NCBI RefSeq assembly: GCF_943734655.1 | Contig: NC_071354.1 | Span: 198,460,911 to 198,524,910 of the forward strand | Source of the DNA: Sabethes cyaneus | Taxonomy: Eukaryota; Arthropoda; Insecta; Diptera; Culicidae | Direction of reading: 5' to 3' | DNA: 64,000 bases | Shown: positions 10,389-20,454 of the stretch, piece after piece | Numbering within the stretch: the stretch's first letter is position 1 | Layout: each line of letters starts with the position of its first letter | The notes under the pieces: model-generated | Database searches by the model: none | Told to the model about the DNA's origin: nothing | What the model saw: the letters and a program-made list of their open reading frames with translations, nothing else | Made by a program: the position numbers and the translations under genes

Positions 10389-10497
10389 TGGCGACAGGTA
10401 AAAGCCATGGCGGGTAACCGTCAGCAGTGGAGATCTCTGATTTCATCCCTTTGTTCTGCCGGATCGGCGGACATGGACACATAAGTAAGTAAGTAAG
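10389..10497 (+). pseudogene. LINE C-terminus and (TAAG)4 tail
   Basis: After the hAT duplication the host LINE frame continues for about 30 codons (WRQVKAMAGNRQQWRSL...) and ends at a TAA that is the first unit of a (TAAG)4 array at 10482-10497. This fixes the 3' end of the outer LINE. The same tail sequence ends the nested RTE at 3211, suggesting that the two elements share a priming or terminal recognition mechanism. Confidence 0.85.
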
Positions 10498-10788
10498 TTT
10501 TTGGTTTCAAAATATTAAAAAGAAACCAATTTCAAGTATTTTTTCTGAAGATATGAAACTTCTACCTTTTACCCATTTTCAGCAATAGACCTTTGTTTAT
10601 AAACGACCCCTCAAATCACATATCTTCTTTTAACATGTTTATTTCAAAAGACAGCTCAATGTGATGTTCTAGACAACATTTTGTACAAAAAAGGGGAATA
10701 TTTTTGTTGAAGACTGTTTTGCATTAATTAATAAGATATAACTGCTTTTGTCTAAAAACTGTTTGAAGTAAAATGTTTATTTTTTCAA

Positions 10789-10920
10789 GGGTGGTGTCTT
10801 CGGAGAAGCAAAATAATAAAATATAGCGCATCTTCCTGCACTATTAGGGTGACCATAAATTCACCTATTAGGGTGATACAAACTTTTGTTTTCTTTAATA
10901 ATAAAAAAAAAGTTTTTTCT
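10789..10920. repeat. Interspersed repeat shared with 39545-39680
   Basis: This has the same block as 39545-39680: a GGTGTCTTYGGAGAAG core, then an ATAYAGCGCATCTT motif, then two AGGGTGA boxes and ACAAACTTTTGTTTT. In both places it lies in A+T-rich sequence with no open frame. It is unclassified; the direct AGGGTGA repeats within each copy are the best landmark. Confidence 0.75.
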
Positions 10921-10967
10921 CCAAAAGTTGCAGAACATGCTAAAATAAGCAGCTTTGCTGAAAAAAA

Positions 10968-11163
10968 AAGAAAACTTATCCAATTTAATTCTACTATGTG
11001 TATTTTATTCAATGACAGATACGTCTTTCGCCTACGACTTGCAGGCTTCCTCAGTGTCTGTTTTCGAAAACAGACACTGAGGAAGCCTGCAAGTCGTAGG
11101 CGAAATACGTATCTGTCATTGAATAAAATACACATAGTAGAATTAAATTGGATAAGTTTTCTT
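10968..11163. repeat. 196-bp near-perfect palindrome without spacer
   Basis: The arms 10968-11065 and 11066-11163 are reverse complements with one mismatch seen (a C in the left GATACGTCTTTCG, expected A from the right arm), meeting at TTTTCGAAAA. There is no loop. Overlapping frames on the two strands encode almost the same peptide, which is a consequence of the palindrome and not a gene. It could be a hairpin MITE or a head-to-head duplication; a cloning or amplification chimera is possible too. Confidence 0.93.
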
Positions 11164-11427
11164 ATTTTTTATTTTTAGGTTTCGTATTCTACTAAGACGC
11201 TCCAAAAACTTCAGTCAGCTTTGCTGAATAAAGTAACTATCTATGTCTTGCCGGTTGCGAAATATAATGATGTGTTAAAAAAGAGCACCTAAAAATCAAT
11301 CACACTCAATAACTTTGCAAAAGGTTTTTTATTGCTTTCAAATGTTCTACAAAGTTATTCAGTATGTTGAAATACATATTTTCTGTGAAGACTGTTTGAC
11401 GCTAGGACGCATATTTATTAAGTTACT

Positions 11428-11700
11428 AGCTTCGTATTGCCACAAATTGGAGAATGAAAGGAACCTGATTCCGATACCATGAATAAAGTCATGAAATCAT
11501 GAAGCTTGAATTGCTGTCAAATCATGACTGAGCTGCCATATCAAGCAGCACAAATTCATGAATGATCTTGCGTTTTGTTGTACTGTAAGAAGTTCGTGAT
11601 ATCATGATTATTATTCATGGTGTATTTTCATAAAACATGAGCTAGAAACCTGAAATCATGAGTCATTTTGCTCATTTTGGAGAATACATTTCTACCCGTG
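11428..11700 (+). mobile_element. ATCATGA-rich MITE, copy 1
   Basis: This is homologous along its length to 21619-21868. Shared landmarks are GATTCCGATACCATGAAT, a TCAAATCATGACTGA block, CATATCAAGCAGCA and GAAATCATGAGTCATTT, then an ATTTCTACCCGTG end. The left end directly follows a short copy of the terminus CTAGCTTCGTATTGCCAC, also found at the ends of the Helitron-like elements. It has no coding capacity. The terminal inverted repeat is clearer in copy 2. Confidence 0.75.
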
Positions 11701-11714
11701 TTTATATTGCTTCC

Positions 11715-12136
11715 CTGTCAATTTGGGTGTTCATATCCCCGATGACGACCTTGATGTCCCGTGGTGAGCAGCTGTCGTTCGTTGCCTTCAGGTGCGCATA
11801 GCCTTCTCGTCGTCGTGTCTACATTCGTTTTACTTCTTTTTTATTTCTATGAATCTTGTTAGTTTTTTTGGGTTTAGGTAGGTAGCCGTACTAGGACTTA
11901 CGCTACCGAGTCTCGGGATGGGGCTGCCATCTTGCAGTGTCGAGACACACTGTACCTGTACTGTACCACTGTACCCCTGTTGGTATACGACCTTAGTTTC
12001 CACCGGGGTTGGTCTCCACTAAGGTTGCTCGTATTCCGGCGGTATCACATGGAGGTAGGGGTAGGAGTTGCTAGATAAAAGGCTAGGGACGACTATGGTG
12101 TCTGTTTTACGCATTATCCAACCATTTACCAACCAT
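11715..12136 (-). pseudogene. RTE LINE 5' fragment
   Basis: On the minus strand, 11725-11785 reads as the endonuclease block IKVVIGDMNTQ preceded by SPRD, matching IKIVIGDFNAQ of the intact element. Then 11880-12136 matches the RTE leader, including the block rich in GGCAGCCCC and the terminal GGTTGGTAAATGG at 12136. The sequence between the leader and the endonuclease motif is largely missing, so this is a 5' end with an internal deletion. Confidence 0.7.
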
Positions 12137-12890
12137 AATCATAATCAATCACTACGGTTATGAAGAGCATCTATACAAAAAAATTAATGTGAAGGAAAGA
12201 GGTTTGATATCGTTTTGGCACTTTTTTTATATTGTGAGCTGACCTCATCTCTGTCTTAGTGCAGGTCGAGAAGAAATTCGATCAGTGCGGTTTCATCTCA
12301 TGCTGGCCTATATCACTAACCGCAGAGGGATGTGGATGATGGAACTAAATTCAGATTGCTTGATAGGATCTAAACAAAATGAACTTTTAAGAGTCCCCTT
12401 CAGTTTTTGTTAACTCTGCTCTATTATCATTCCCTTATGTTCAAAAGCAGTTATGCCAAATTTTGTCGAGAACGATTTAAGCGTCCCGCAGTTATAGCGG
12501 AACATACAAGCATAGACTGAATTTTATGTGTATGGAAGAAAATAGAGAAATTTTATTTGTTATGGTTCAGAGCAGATTAGATTAGGCTTTAGAACTCAAA
12601 AATTCTATGAGGCTTTCTCCGTTTAGCTCGAACGCTATCTCTTTCTCGCGTTTATATAACATATGCTCTCTCCTGGGAATTGCACGCGATTAGCACCAAT
12701 TCATTTGAAAAACATCAGGAAAGTGTCTCCAGGACGAGACTAGACATGAAGTGGAAAGAGTGCAAAATTAAGTAATGGAGGGTTATTGCAGCAACGCTTA
12801 CTAAGTTTGTATAACATTCCTTTTTACCCAGACTGGGGCTTCCGTGAATCGAATCAATTTATAATGGAACCCAATTTTAACGTGATTCGA
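12137..12890. other. No recognisable feature
   Basis: This is A+T-rich sequence with no convincing frame on either strand. I recognise no element here. Confidence 0.5.
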
Positions 12891-12894
12891 AATT

Positions 12895-12990
12895 AACTAC
12901 TTCTCCCTGGCCTTGTGGGTCGCAGATATTGGTGAACCTTTGAACCACATCGGACTCGGTTCGAGTCCTTTCACGGGTATTTCTGGATGC
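12895..12990 (+). repeat. Possible tRNA-related SINE fragment
   Basis: GGTTCGAGTCC at about 12959 matches the RNA polymerase III B-box consensus exactly, and a plausible but weak A-box lies about 35 bases upstream. The sequence does not fold into a tRNA, because the bases flanking the T-loop do not pair. It is therefore at most a decayed tRNA-derived repeat. Confidence 0.35.
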
Positions 12991-13039
12991 AGATTAACAT
13001 GCGACTGAAGCTGTACCATTCCGCGAAAAAATCAACCAA

Positions 13040-13280
13040 TTTTTGCAGTCTCGAACAATCTATAGCCGACTCAATTATCAATAAATTTTTACATCATCTG
13101 CATAGCACAACCGTGTTCCAGGAGGCAACAGTCGGGTTACGCCGTTAACGAACAGCGAGAAAAGTGGTGATCCCAAAATGCTACCTTGAGGTACTCTTAA
13201 ACCATTCTGAAACCACCGCGATTGTGAAAGGCTCAGTTTAATGGCAATACTTAAATACGTGCTTGGCCAGGCTAGCAAGC
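13040..13280 (-). pseudogene. CR1/Jockey-type LINE reverse-transcriptase fragment
   Basis: The minus strand encodes RVPQGSILGSPLFSLFVNGV followed by GTRLCYADDVKIY, the classic sequence between the GxxxG and YADD motifs of CR1/Jockey-group reverse transcriptases. It is close to the corresponding part of the full element at 27773-29308 (VPQGSNLGPLLFSIF, FYADDTKIF). Only about 80 residues survive. Confidence 0.8.
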
Positions 13281-13299
13281 TGTATTAGATAGCTTACTA

Positions 13300-15849
13300 G
13301 CCAAGCTAGACACAATTTATCTGATTTAATGATAGCTTGCTATATCATAGCGAGCTGAATTCCAGCAAATTAGTAGTTACTGATCTGCCCGTTGAAAATC
13401 CGTGTTGCGAAGTGGTTTTCACACGAAATAACAGATGTTTAAAGATAATTGCCTTAAAAATCTTAAAGCAGGTGCACATAGAAGTGATTTCATGATAGTG
13501 CTACACACTGAGCTTATTGCATTTTTCAAAAACATTGAACAAAAGTGATGACCTCTATCTTTCAAGCAATTTTTGCTTTCGTAAATATAGGTAATAAGGA
13601 ACTACAGGTAGAGATAGAAAGAACTTATTTTCTATAAGGCAGTATCAATAAAATATTTTTATTTATCGGAAATTGGGATATTGGAAATAAAATTTCCAAT
13701 GGAAAATTCGTCGTTAGGAACGAACAACTAGGCATGTTGCAAGCTGTCAGGCGAAACTGATTTCGTGCAAAACACACGTTCGGAGTGTTTAGCAAGTAAC
13801 ACAATTTACTGGACCAAGTAGTCTAAGTCCCCCCTAACAAAAAAAAACACAATTTACTACTAGTGAGAGGGTGCAACCGCGTCATCCAAGTGTCATGATA
13901 ATGTGGAATAACATATTTTGCAATTTTGAATTCATGAATTCTAGGCCAAATTAGAAGAAAAAGATTCGTTTTTTCGTTACAAATACCAAAGGCGTGCTTA
14001 AGAAACAAAAGAACTAAATAGAAATTCAATTCATCAAAACATTCAACTAGACATGGCATCTGCGTATCGAGTAAAAATAAACTTCAACACTAGGTCATCA
14101 CTTCCCACAGTTTACGAAAGAAATTAATAGAATCGCGGTTGCTTATTCAGAGTGCTTCAGTTTATGCACAATTTTATGATTCCCTTTGCGCGACCATGTC
14201 CGATCTGATCCACTTACGACACGACAAGTTACACTTCCACCCATTACGACCATTTGTCTAACGACTGCACACACTCGGTCGGTCAATTTACACCTTCGGC
14301 CGGCTCTGCGTAATTTGGTTTGTGGTTTCAATTTCCACTCACCTCGCTCCGTTTTTATTTTTCTGTTCTGCGGAATGTGTGAGAAAATCCAGACATTTAT
14401 TCTGCTACTTTGAAAGGTAACACGAGAAAGAGATTATATGTGACACCGGCTCTGTTTTGATTGCACTGACCAGACTGTCTCGGTAAAACATTCGTAATTT
14501 TTTAACCGGAATCGGATACATTGCATTGGCAAGGCTGATGGGAAATTAATCCACACCGAATACCGTTTTCGCCGACCACCGGATTTGGACGGTGTGCTTC
14601 ACCGAATATTATCGATCGTAAATCAATTCTACGTTCGATCGAGCAATTCATCGACGTCGGCGTCGGCCTAAGAGGGGATCGATTTGGATATGATAAATGA
14701 TCACCGCATTTCCTGCCGAAAGCCACACTCACCGGCAGCCAGCCAGCGGTAGCCGGTATCGGAACAAATCATTTTCTGCCAAACAACACACGGTGGCAGT
14801 CAGATCAGATTCCCCTCGAGGAAAAATGCTGGCTGGTAGAGCGGAACCGCGTCTTTCAAAGAGCGCTCCGTTTCACGGTCATTATTATATAAATCGGGCT
14901 CCAGGGCATCCGAAGCCGAATTGGTACGGCGATGTGGTGAGACGACGCACAAAATGCAGTGGCCGCGATTCGCCAGCTGTTTTTTCGCTCCGTGCCAGTT
15001 GATCGCCACCGACTCGGTATTGTTTAGAACAATGCCGCACTTAAGATGGGATCGTGCCCGCAAAGAATTTTTTTCTGCTCTTAATTGCAATCGATGCAGT
15101 TTTCTTTGCAGACGTTATCTTTGGGCCGTAACTAAGAAGCGATAAATAAAAATGATAATTGCTTTCGGAACGGCATTACTCATTGGCCCGGCCGCGACCG
15201 GCCGCTTGGTTTGGATGTGGAGATTGCCCACTCGTTTGAATGGGAGTACATATTATGGTAGTGAATCATCATGCAAAGTGAGAGATGTTTTTTGCATTTT
15301 TTGTCACAAAAAATTCATTGAGACCTATGGTTCTGACTTATGGTTTGTCCAACTTTTCAATATCAGCGAAGTGTTAGCAGTGCAGAGCCGAAAAAACACT
15401 CCATATAGAAACGTTTTACAGTCGATAAGCATACATTCAAATACAAGTAATCCGCTTTTGTCCGGTGTAATTATTTTTATAACATTTTGTTACATGTTAT
15501 CATCTATTTTAATCTGACTACTGCTGCTATGGTTAGACTAGTTGTCAATGACAATTTAATTCTGTCTTTTTACATATGCCTTCTTTACTTTCGTCTTTTA
15601 GTTTTGACAACATTTTACTAAATACACTACCCCTGCGTTTTACTTTTTAATTTCTTTTTTCACCGTTTCTTTTTTCACCGGTCTTTACGCTTTACGTTTT
15701 GTTTTTGTATTTTTAATATTGACTCGTTATTTTACCGCTTTACTTTTGGTTCTTACTGTTCTTTTTGCTTTTTCCTCATTTCTCTTTTGTGTTTTACCCT
15801 TTATTTATTGTTTTTCTGGCTTCTTCTTTCTGTTTTTATTTTCTCGTAA
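13300..15849. other. Gene-free stretch, no function assigned
   Basis: I see no supported gene. 14100-15250 has higher G+C than its surroundings and several short frames on both strands, none with a recognisable domain. A TATATAAAT at about 14886 could be a chance TATA box. 15550-15850 is a T-rich, pyrimidine-biased run. This stretch is a candidate for unique host sequence between elements. Confidence 0.4.
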
Positions 15850-16497
15850 AGAGTAAGGAGGGGTAAAAGTGCGATTCAATGATTTATCGGTGCAGATTCT
15901 GAGTAAATTTTCTACATTGGCATGGATGGGTGACTACTTTGGCAGTTTGAATCTAACGTAAACTTTGGTTGCTTACGAAGTATAGTTGCTGAGTTATGTG
16001 CAAATGTTATTTTAGGGCGGTTTTGATGTAATTTTTCGTTAAGGTACCAGTACACTGTTTGCTTTATCGTCAAATTTTCTTCCTGTCAGAATTTAGGCAA
16101 ATTTTGGTATTTGACAGACATATTTGTCTTGCCCAGTACACTGTTTGTCAAATTTGATGTCAAAAATTCGATCTGAGACGTTACCCGTGTTACAAAATCA
16201 AATAAATTTTGACATATTTCGTGGGGCCAGTACACTGTTTGCAAAACAGCATGAAATTCGTGAGATTATCAAATACATTCGGCCCGAAAATGTTTGCGCC
16301 AGCAGATTTCTGTGCAGATCAAACAGATCAAATACGCAAAAAAAGTACGCTCGGAAAGTGAGGCTATTCATTTAACAGGAAGCTGAAAGCCATTTTAATT
16401 TTTTTAAACAGGTTTAATACAGTCATTATTATTAATTCAAAATAATTAATACAAATTACTGCGGTATGAAAATATGCAATTTATATATACATATATA

Positions 16498-16705
16498 AGT
16501 CGCTTTTTACGCGAGTATTTTTACGCGGTTTTCGGAATTTACGAGGTTTTCGGAATTTACGCGGTTTTTTACGCGGCTTTCGGAATTTACGCGGTTTTTT
16601 TCGGCTTTCGGAATTTACGCGGTCTTCAGCATTTACGCGGTTTTCGGAATTTACGCGGTTTTGATTTACGCGGGACGTATCCTTCGCGTAAAAAGCGATT
16701 TGAGT
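16498..16705. mobile_element. MITE with ~20-bp tandem TTTACGCGG units
   Basis: The ends TCGCTTTTTACGCG (left) and CGCGTAAAAAGCGA (right) are exact inverted repeats. Between them, units like TTTTCGGAATTTACGCGG repeat about eight times with small changes. The open frame across it encodes a low-complexity FGIYAVF / FRNLRG repeat and is not a gene. Confidence 0.82.
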
Positions 16706-16724
16706 GTAAATTCAATTTCTACAT

Positions 16725-17232
16725 TTAGTGATGTCCGGTAATCGCTCGATTAATCGATTACAGTATGGAATAATCGAATAATTTGTAATCGAATACTGCC
16801 GGCACGAGTAATTCATTAATCGATAAGTTTAAATAAGATAAAAAAATGCGAATAATCACCATTAATCGTTCGATTAATCGAATAATTTAACGAAATATTC
16901 GAATATTTATTGTCGAATAAAATTGAAGTCCGGGTTCCGGTTAAAAGGCGGCACGAACTTTGTTATTCCGACTATAAAGACTAATGATCCGGTCCGATTT
17001 GGCTTTGTTCAGGTTTCGGAACCGGAACAGAGCCAAATCGGACCGGAATAAAGTCGGAATAAGAAAATTCGTGCCGATTTTTACCGGACCGGACCGGACC
17101 GGAACCCGGACCTCAATTTCCGTTCCGATGTCGAACACTACTACTAGCACGAATACTGAACTAATCGATCAGTGCCTACTCGATCGATTAATCGGTAATC
17201 GAATAATTAAAATTTTCGGACATCACTAATAC
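16725..17232. mobile_element. MITE with ATTAATCGA repeats and inner hairpin
   Basis: The termini TAGTGATGTCCG (left) and CGGACATCACTA (right) are inverted repeats. Both subterminal zones are rich in ATTAATCGAT/TAATCG. The centre holds a second inverted repeat: about 16949-17016 (GGCACGAACTTT...GGTTTCGG) against 17017-17080, containing CCGGTCCGATTTGGCT on both arms. TAGTG-type ends resemble some hAT MITEs, but I could not confirm an 8-bp duplication. Confidence 0.78.
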
Positions 17233-17334
17233 CAATACCAATGTCAGCCATGTCGCTTTTGTCCAATACCAATATCAGCCGAATTGACCATTTTACGAAC
17301 CATAACAACATTGCTGATATTGATTTTGCTTCAG

Positions 17335-17541
17335 AGCTGCCATAAATACAGATATTTGTGCATGCATAAATTTGGGACCCTACCGTTTTCTCCGGAGTAT
17401 TTAATTTTCTCGATCTAATCTTTTAAATAACATACATAGTTTATGGACTACTTTAAAATTTAGGAACATCAGTAGAGCCAGAAATCACAGCAACTGAAAT
17501 AATTGATTTATGCATGCACAAATATCTGTATTTGTGGCAGC
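17335..17541. mobile_element. 207-bp MITE with 36-bp TIRs
   Basis: CTGCCATAAATACAGATATT at the left is the inverse of the right end AATATCTGTATTTGTGGCAG with one mismatch, and the match continues through GTGCATGCATAAAT, giving ~36-bp terminal inverted repeats. A partial second copy of the interior (GCATGCATAAATTTGGGAC...) is at 17825-17920. Confidence 0.85.
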
Positions 17542-18179
17542 TCGGTTTTGCTTTCCCGTGGGGCATCTGCGGATTGTCAAAGTACCAGTACAGCACAGGG
17601 AAAGCGCAACATCAATATCAGCAAGTCAGCATGTCGTTTTGTCACGTAAAATGCTCTTTACATAAAGGCATTGCTTGGTATATAATAAGTTCGGTACCAA
17701 CTTTTCAAAAGGTCGTAAGCAGATGCCAGATATATCCAACAAACAGTTCTGTTGAATAACAGTTAATCAAGCGCTTATTATCCGGTAATCTATACCCCTA
17801 CTATTCAAGAAAAATGAATGTTGGGTGCATGCATAAATTTGGGACATTATTTTTCCGCAGTATTTCATTTTTGCAGTCTAATTTTTGCTGTAATGTACAT
17901 AGCTTACGAAGTACTAGTACGTATTATAGAGATTGCTGACATTTACCGCACGCACAGTTCGCCGCGAAAACGTATACGCGGTTTGTTTGCATCTCCAATT
18001 TTTTTTCGCTGCGAAAAATTTTTCACGATGCACACAAACCACTGTATTAGTCGCACATTAGCAATCCTGATACCGTCCGTTATTATGGCAGATGGTGTAA
18101 AAAGCTGGATAGCGCATCACTGTGCGATTACAACGCACTACTTGCGACACACAAAACCAGAATAAAATTGAATGTCACA

Positions 18180-18376
18180 CAGCTATCCACCTATTCGCGT
18201 GCGTAATGACGGCTAGTGGATACAATTTTCGGAGAACGTTAGCATGCCTTTGGCAAGTTGATATTTCCAGCCTTAGTTGTTGTTGTAGAACTTTCAAGCA
18301 TACGTGAGCAAATAAACATTGTCGAAAACTGTACCCATTAGCCGCCATTAAGCGCGCGAAAAGGTGGATATGCATA
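18180..18376. mobile_element. ~200-bp inverted-repeat MITE
   Basis: The left block (about 18183-18240: TATCCACCTATTCGCG...TAATGACGGCTA) matches the reverse of the right block (about 18318-18373) as TATCCACCTTTTCGCG...TAATGGCGGCTA. It is non-coding. It is one of the fillers of the 16042-19181 element. Confidence 0.78.
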
Positions 18377-19185
18377 CAATTATTGTTCATATTTTCTAGT
18401 AAATTATCCATGTTAACAGAAACAGAATGTAGCCTTTCGATCCTGAAATGAACGTTTACATGCTGACTATTTATTTACTAGATTTACTAGAATAATGTTT
18501 CACATATGTAGTATTATATACGTGGTAGTGCCTAATTTTAGTCGTCATCGATTCTGCCAATTTCAAAAGCAGTTTTTTTGTTTGAAACAAAAATTCTGTT
18601 CATGAAAATATATTCGCTGTGTTCAGATTGGCAAGAAGAAGGCAGTATTTATATTTTTACAACCAGACCCCAGCTACTGGGTCCAAAAACTGCTTCCAAA
18701 ATTGAGCTCTCCGACGAAAAGTTAATGACTGCTAATTTCCCGTTAAACAAATCATGTTCGAAAAACAGGTCTATAAAGTGATTTCCTCATTATTCATAAT
18801 CTTTTTAACTTTTCACTATTGATTTAATAATGTCCTGATTTATTCCAGTGTCATTTCCTTTGCAAAAATTTCTTTCTGCTTGATTTTTCCTGTACCAAAT
18901 TCGATTTTGACAGCAGTTCAAATAATAAACATTGCGAGCTTTTTTGATAAGTTTCAAGCAAAGAAACCGGCGAACAGCGCAAAATGTTACGAAACCAAAT
19001 TTAATTTGATTGGCATATTACACTGTTTTACAAACCGCCAAATTTTATTGTAAAAGCTCGGCGACATTTTGAAAAATAAAATTTGTTCGAATATTTGGTT
19101 GGGTCAGTACACGGGTTTTCAAATTTATTTGATGAAATAAATCAAATATTGGATGATTCAGCAAACAGTGTACTGGTACCTTTAT

Positions 19186-19800
19186 ACGGCAAATACGATA
19201 TTAACAGGAGGATATTACTTGTTGAAAATTTGTAGCAGCGTTTCACATCACTCAGATATCTGTTTTGAAAATACGGCGAAAATAATTTACAAAATATATT
19301 TCGCTTTTCCGTAATTCTATCTAACCCCGTCAAGCGCCTAGCGGGGCAAAAGTACGATTCATGGACGAGGCAAAAATGTATAGCTAATTATACACAGCTT
19401 TAGGCACTATATTACAGATACTAGAAATGAAAGATCTGCAGAAAACTGTGTGCTCTACAGATGTTGGCCGAAGAAAAACAATGTGTTTCCGCTGATGAAA
19501 CAAAAAACAAACGTTTGGAAAATTTTCGATCTAACGGAGGCTGCAATACACCAGGGCAAAATAGAAAAGTTGCAAATTGAGAATATTCCTTACCAAAACA
19601 TAACGCAGATTGAAGATAATATGGTTTTGTTAGCTACTGCTGGGTTAATTTCATGGATTCTAGCTTCGAACTTTTGCCCCGCGGTATTCGAACTTTTGCC
19701 CCGCTGGTGGGGTAAAAGTGCGAATCTGCACTTGATCAGAAGAAAGAAGAATTTATTTTGCAAAACACTATTACCGCAGATGATTTATAGTTGAATGTGA
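19186..19800. other. Conserved segment of A/B element, possible coding relic
   Basis: This part of copy A aligns with the reverse strand of 42700-42960 and 44950-44980 in copy B. In both copies one frame reads like KLCAL(Q/E)ML-E-KQC...ETK...FRS-GGC and ends at the same TAA/TGA region. That may be the C-terminal end of an unknown transposase, or simply conserved non-coding DNA. A different frame gives a 114-residue open reading in copy A that is not open in copy B. I do not assign a protein. Confidence 0.35.
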
Positions 19801-19912
19801 AGACATAGAGTTACTGCATCATTATAAAATATATTATGTTGTTGTCCTTCTTTATATCTCACGAAAATTGATGACAACTTCAAACATCGCACTTATGCCC
19901 CGCCCTACTCTA

Positions 19913-19956
19913 TGGCTGCTAGCTGAACCGAAAACTTCGTATTGCCACAAATTAAA
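19913..19956 (-). repeat. Short copy of Helitron-like 3' terminus
   Basis: CTAGCTGAACCGAAAACTTC followed by GTATTGCCACAAATTAAACTGT is the reverse complement of the 3' end of the element at 45796-47039 and of 59729-60965. Only the last ~45 bases are present here, directly next to the end of copy A. Confidence 0.75.
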
Positions 19957-19973
19957 CTGTATTTTTTTTTTGA

Positions 19974-20357
19974 AACGGTGGTTCTACAATTGATGAAGGA
20001 ACGGTAGGGGAAAGTAATGAAAAGTTTTTTGAAAATAGAGGGGAAAGAGTGGAATGGTGAGGGGGGGGGGGGATTATTGGTAGCTACACTTAACAAGTTG
20101 TCGTTGTGACTCCTACCTTTTATCCAATGCACCTTCCAGCATGGGTCGAACCCAGCTATAATCTGAGATTATAACCGGATTCGAATCCACAACACCCGCC
20201 AGGACATGTAGCTCGCTGGTACTTGTACCTTTGAACCATAGAGGCGGTGGACAAAAGGAGACTGCACAACCCCCCCTTATTAATGTAGCGACATATTGTT
20301 GGGTTATTTTTAGCCACAGCTCGTGCCTCTTCCTCCATCAACGGTAGAACCACCGAC
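19974..20357. mobile_element. ~380-bp MITE with paired TTCGA boxes, copy 1
   Basis: CGGTGGTTCTAC near 19976 and GTAGAACCACCG at 20344-20355 are exact inverted repeats, with GATGAAGGAA/TTCCTCCATC continuing the pairing. The centre has a hairpin TATAATCTGAGATTATA flanked by GGATTCGAATCC and GGGTCGAACCC-like boxes. Related copies are at 43022-43440 (whole) and 59530-59700 (part). A run of 12 G at about 20061 is unusual. The TTCGAA boxes resemble polymerase III B boxes, but there is no A box. Confidence 0.8.
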
Positions 20358-20454
20358 CGAGAAGTTTAATCTAACTTTTTGTTTACTGGCGGGACGACGA
20401 TACTATGCAGGCCCTTGCGACTTACAAGGTACTGTGTGTGACGTTGTTCGTCTG

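Larger units (their letters stand above)
908..10497 (+). mobile_element. RTE-like LINE, broken by three nested insertions
   Basis: This is one non-LTR retrotransposon whose pieces are 908-3210, 6529-6900, 7308-7771 and 10389-10497. The pieces continue the same reading frame across each insertion. The 5' leader (about 908-1155) resembles the leader of the RTE element nested inside it. The 3' end is four TAAG units at 10482-10497, and the stop codon TAA is the first of them, so there is essentially no 3' UTR; a tandem-repeat tail with a minimal 3' UTR is typical of the RTE clade. Clade assignment is inferred from architecture and not from an alignment. Confidence 0.85.
16042..19181. mobile_element. 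3.1-kb TIR element with TTA target duplication
   Basis: The left end AGGTACCAGTACACTG is matched exactly in reverse by CAGTGTACTGGTACCT on the right, and the inverted match extends past GTTTGC. TTA flanks both ends (16039-16041, 19182-19184). The uninterrupted copy B (about 44960-44985, reverse strand) reads straight through this site with a single TTA, which is direct empty-site evidence. A 3-bp TTA/TAA duplication is typical of PIF/Harbinger and of mosquito 3-bp MITE families. No transposase is visible; the interior is filled by at least four smaller inverted-repeat elements. Confidence 0.85.
15850..19911 (+). mobile_element. TIR element family A/B, copy A (interrupted)
   Basis: The termini are AGAGTAAGGAGGGG followed by TAAAAGTGCGAT on the left and, inward from the right, AGAGTAGGGCGGGG followed by CATAAGTGCGAT, an imperfect ~26-bp terminal inverted repeat. 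The motif GGGG(C/T)AAAAGT(G/A)CGA recurs internally at about 19342 and 19710. A second copy lies in reverse at 42487-45184 and matches on both sides of the large insertion at 16042-19181. The superfamily is unclear: I could not fix a target duplication. Confidence 0.78.

Noticed and set aside
10785..11178. Two overlapping ~110-codon frames on opposite strands encoding nearly the same peptide
   Set aside because: This is a direct consequence of the 196-bp palindrome; both frames run out of it into A-rich repeat sequence.
12959..12969. Perfect B box suggesting a tRNA
   Set aside because: No tRNA fold can be made around it.
14880..14900. TATATAAAT as a promoter
   Set aside because: A single TATA word in A+T-rich DNA with no coding frame downstream is not support.
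16474..16728. 84-codon frame with FGIYAVF repeats
   Set aside because: It is translation of the tandem TTTACGCGG units in a MITE.
19450..19794. 114-codon frame as a transposase
   Set aside because: The equivalent frame in copy B is not open; another frame looks better conserved, and neither has a known motif.
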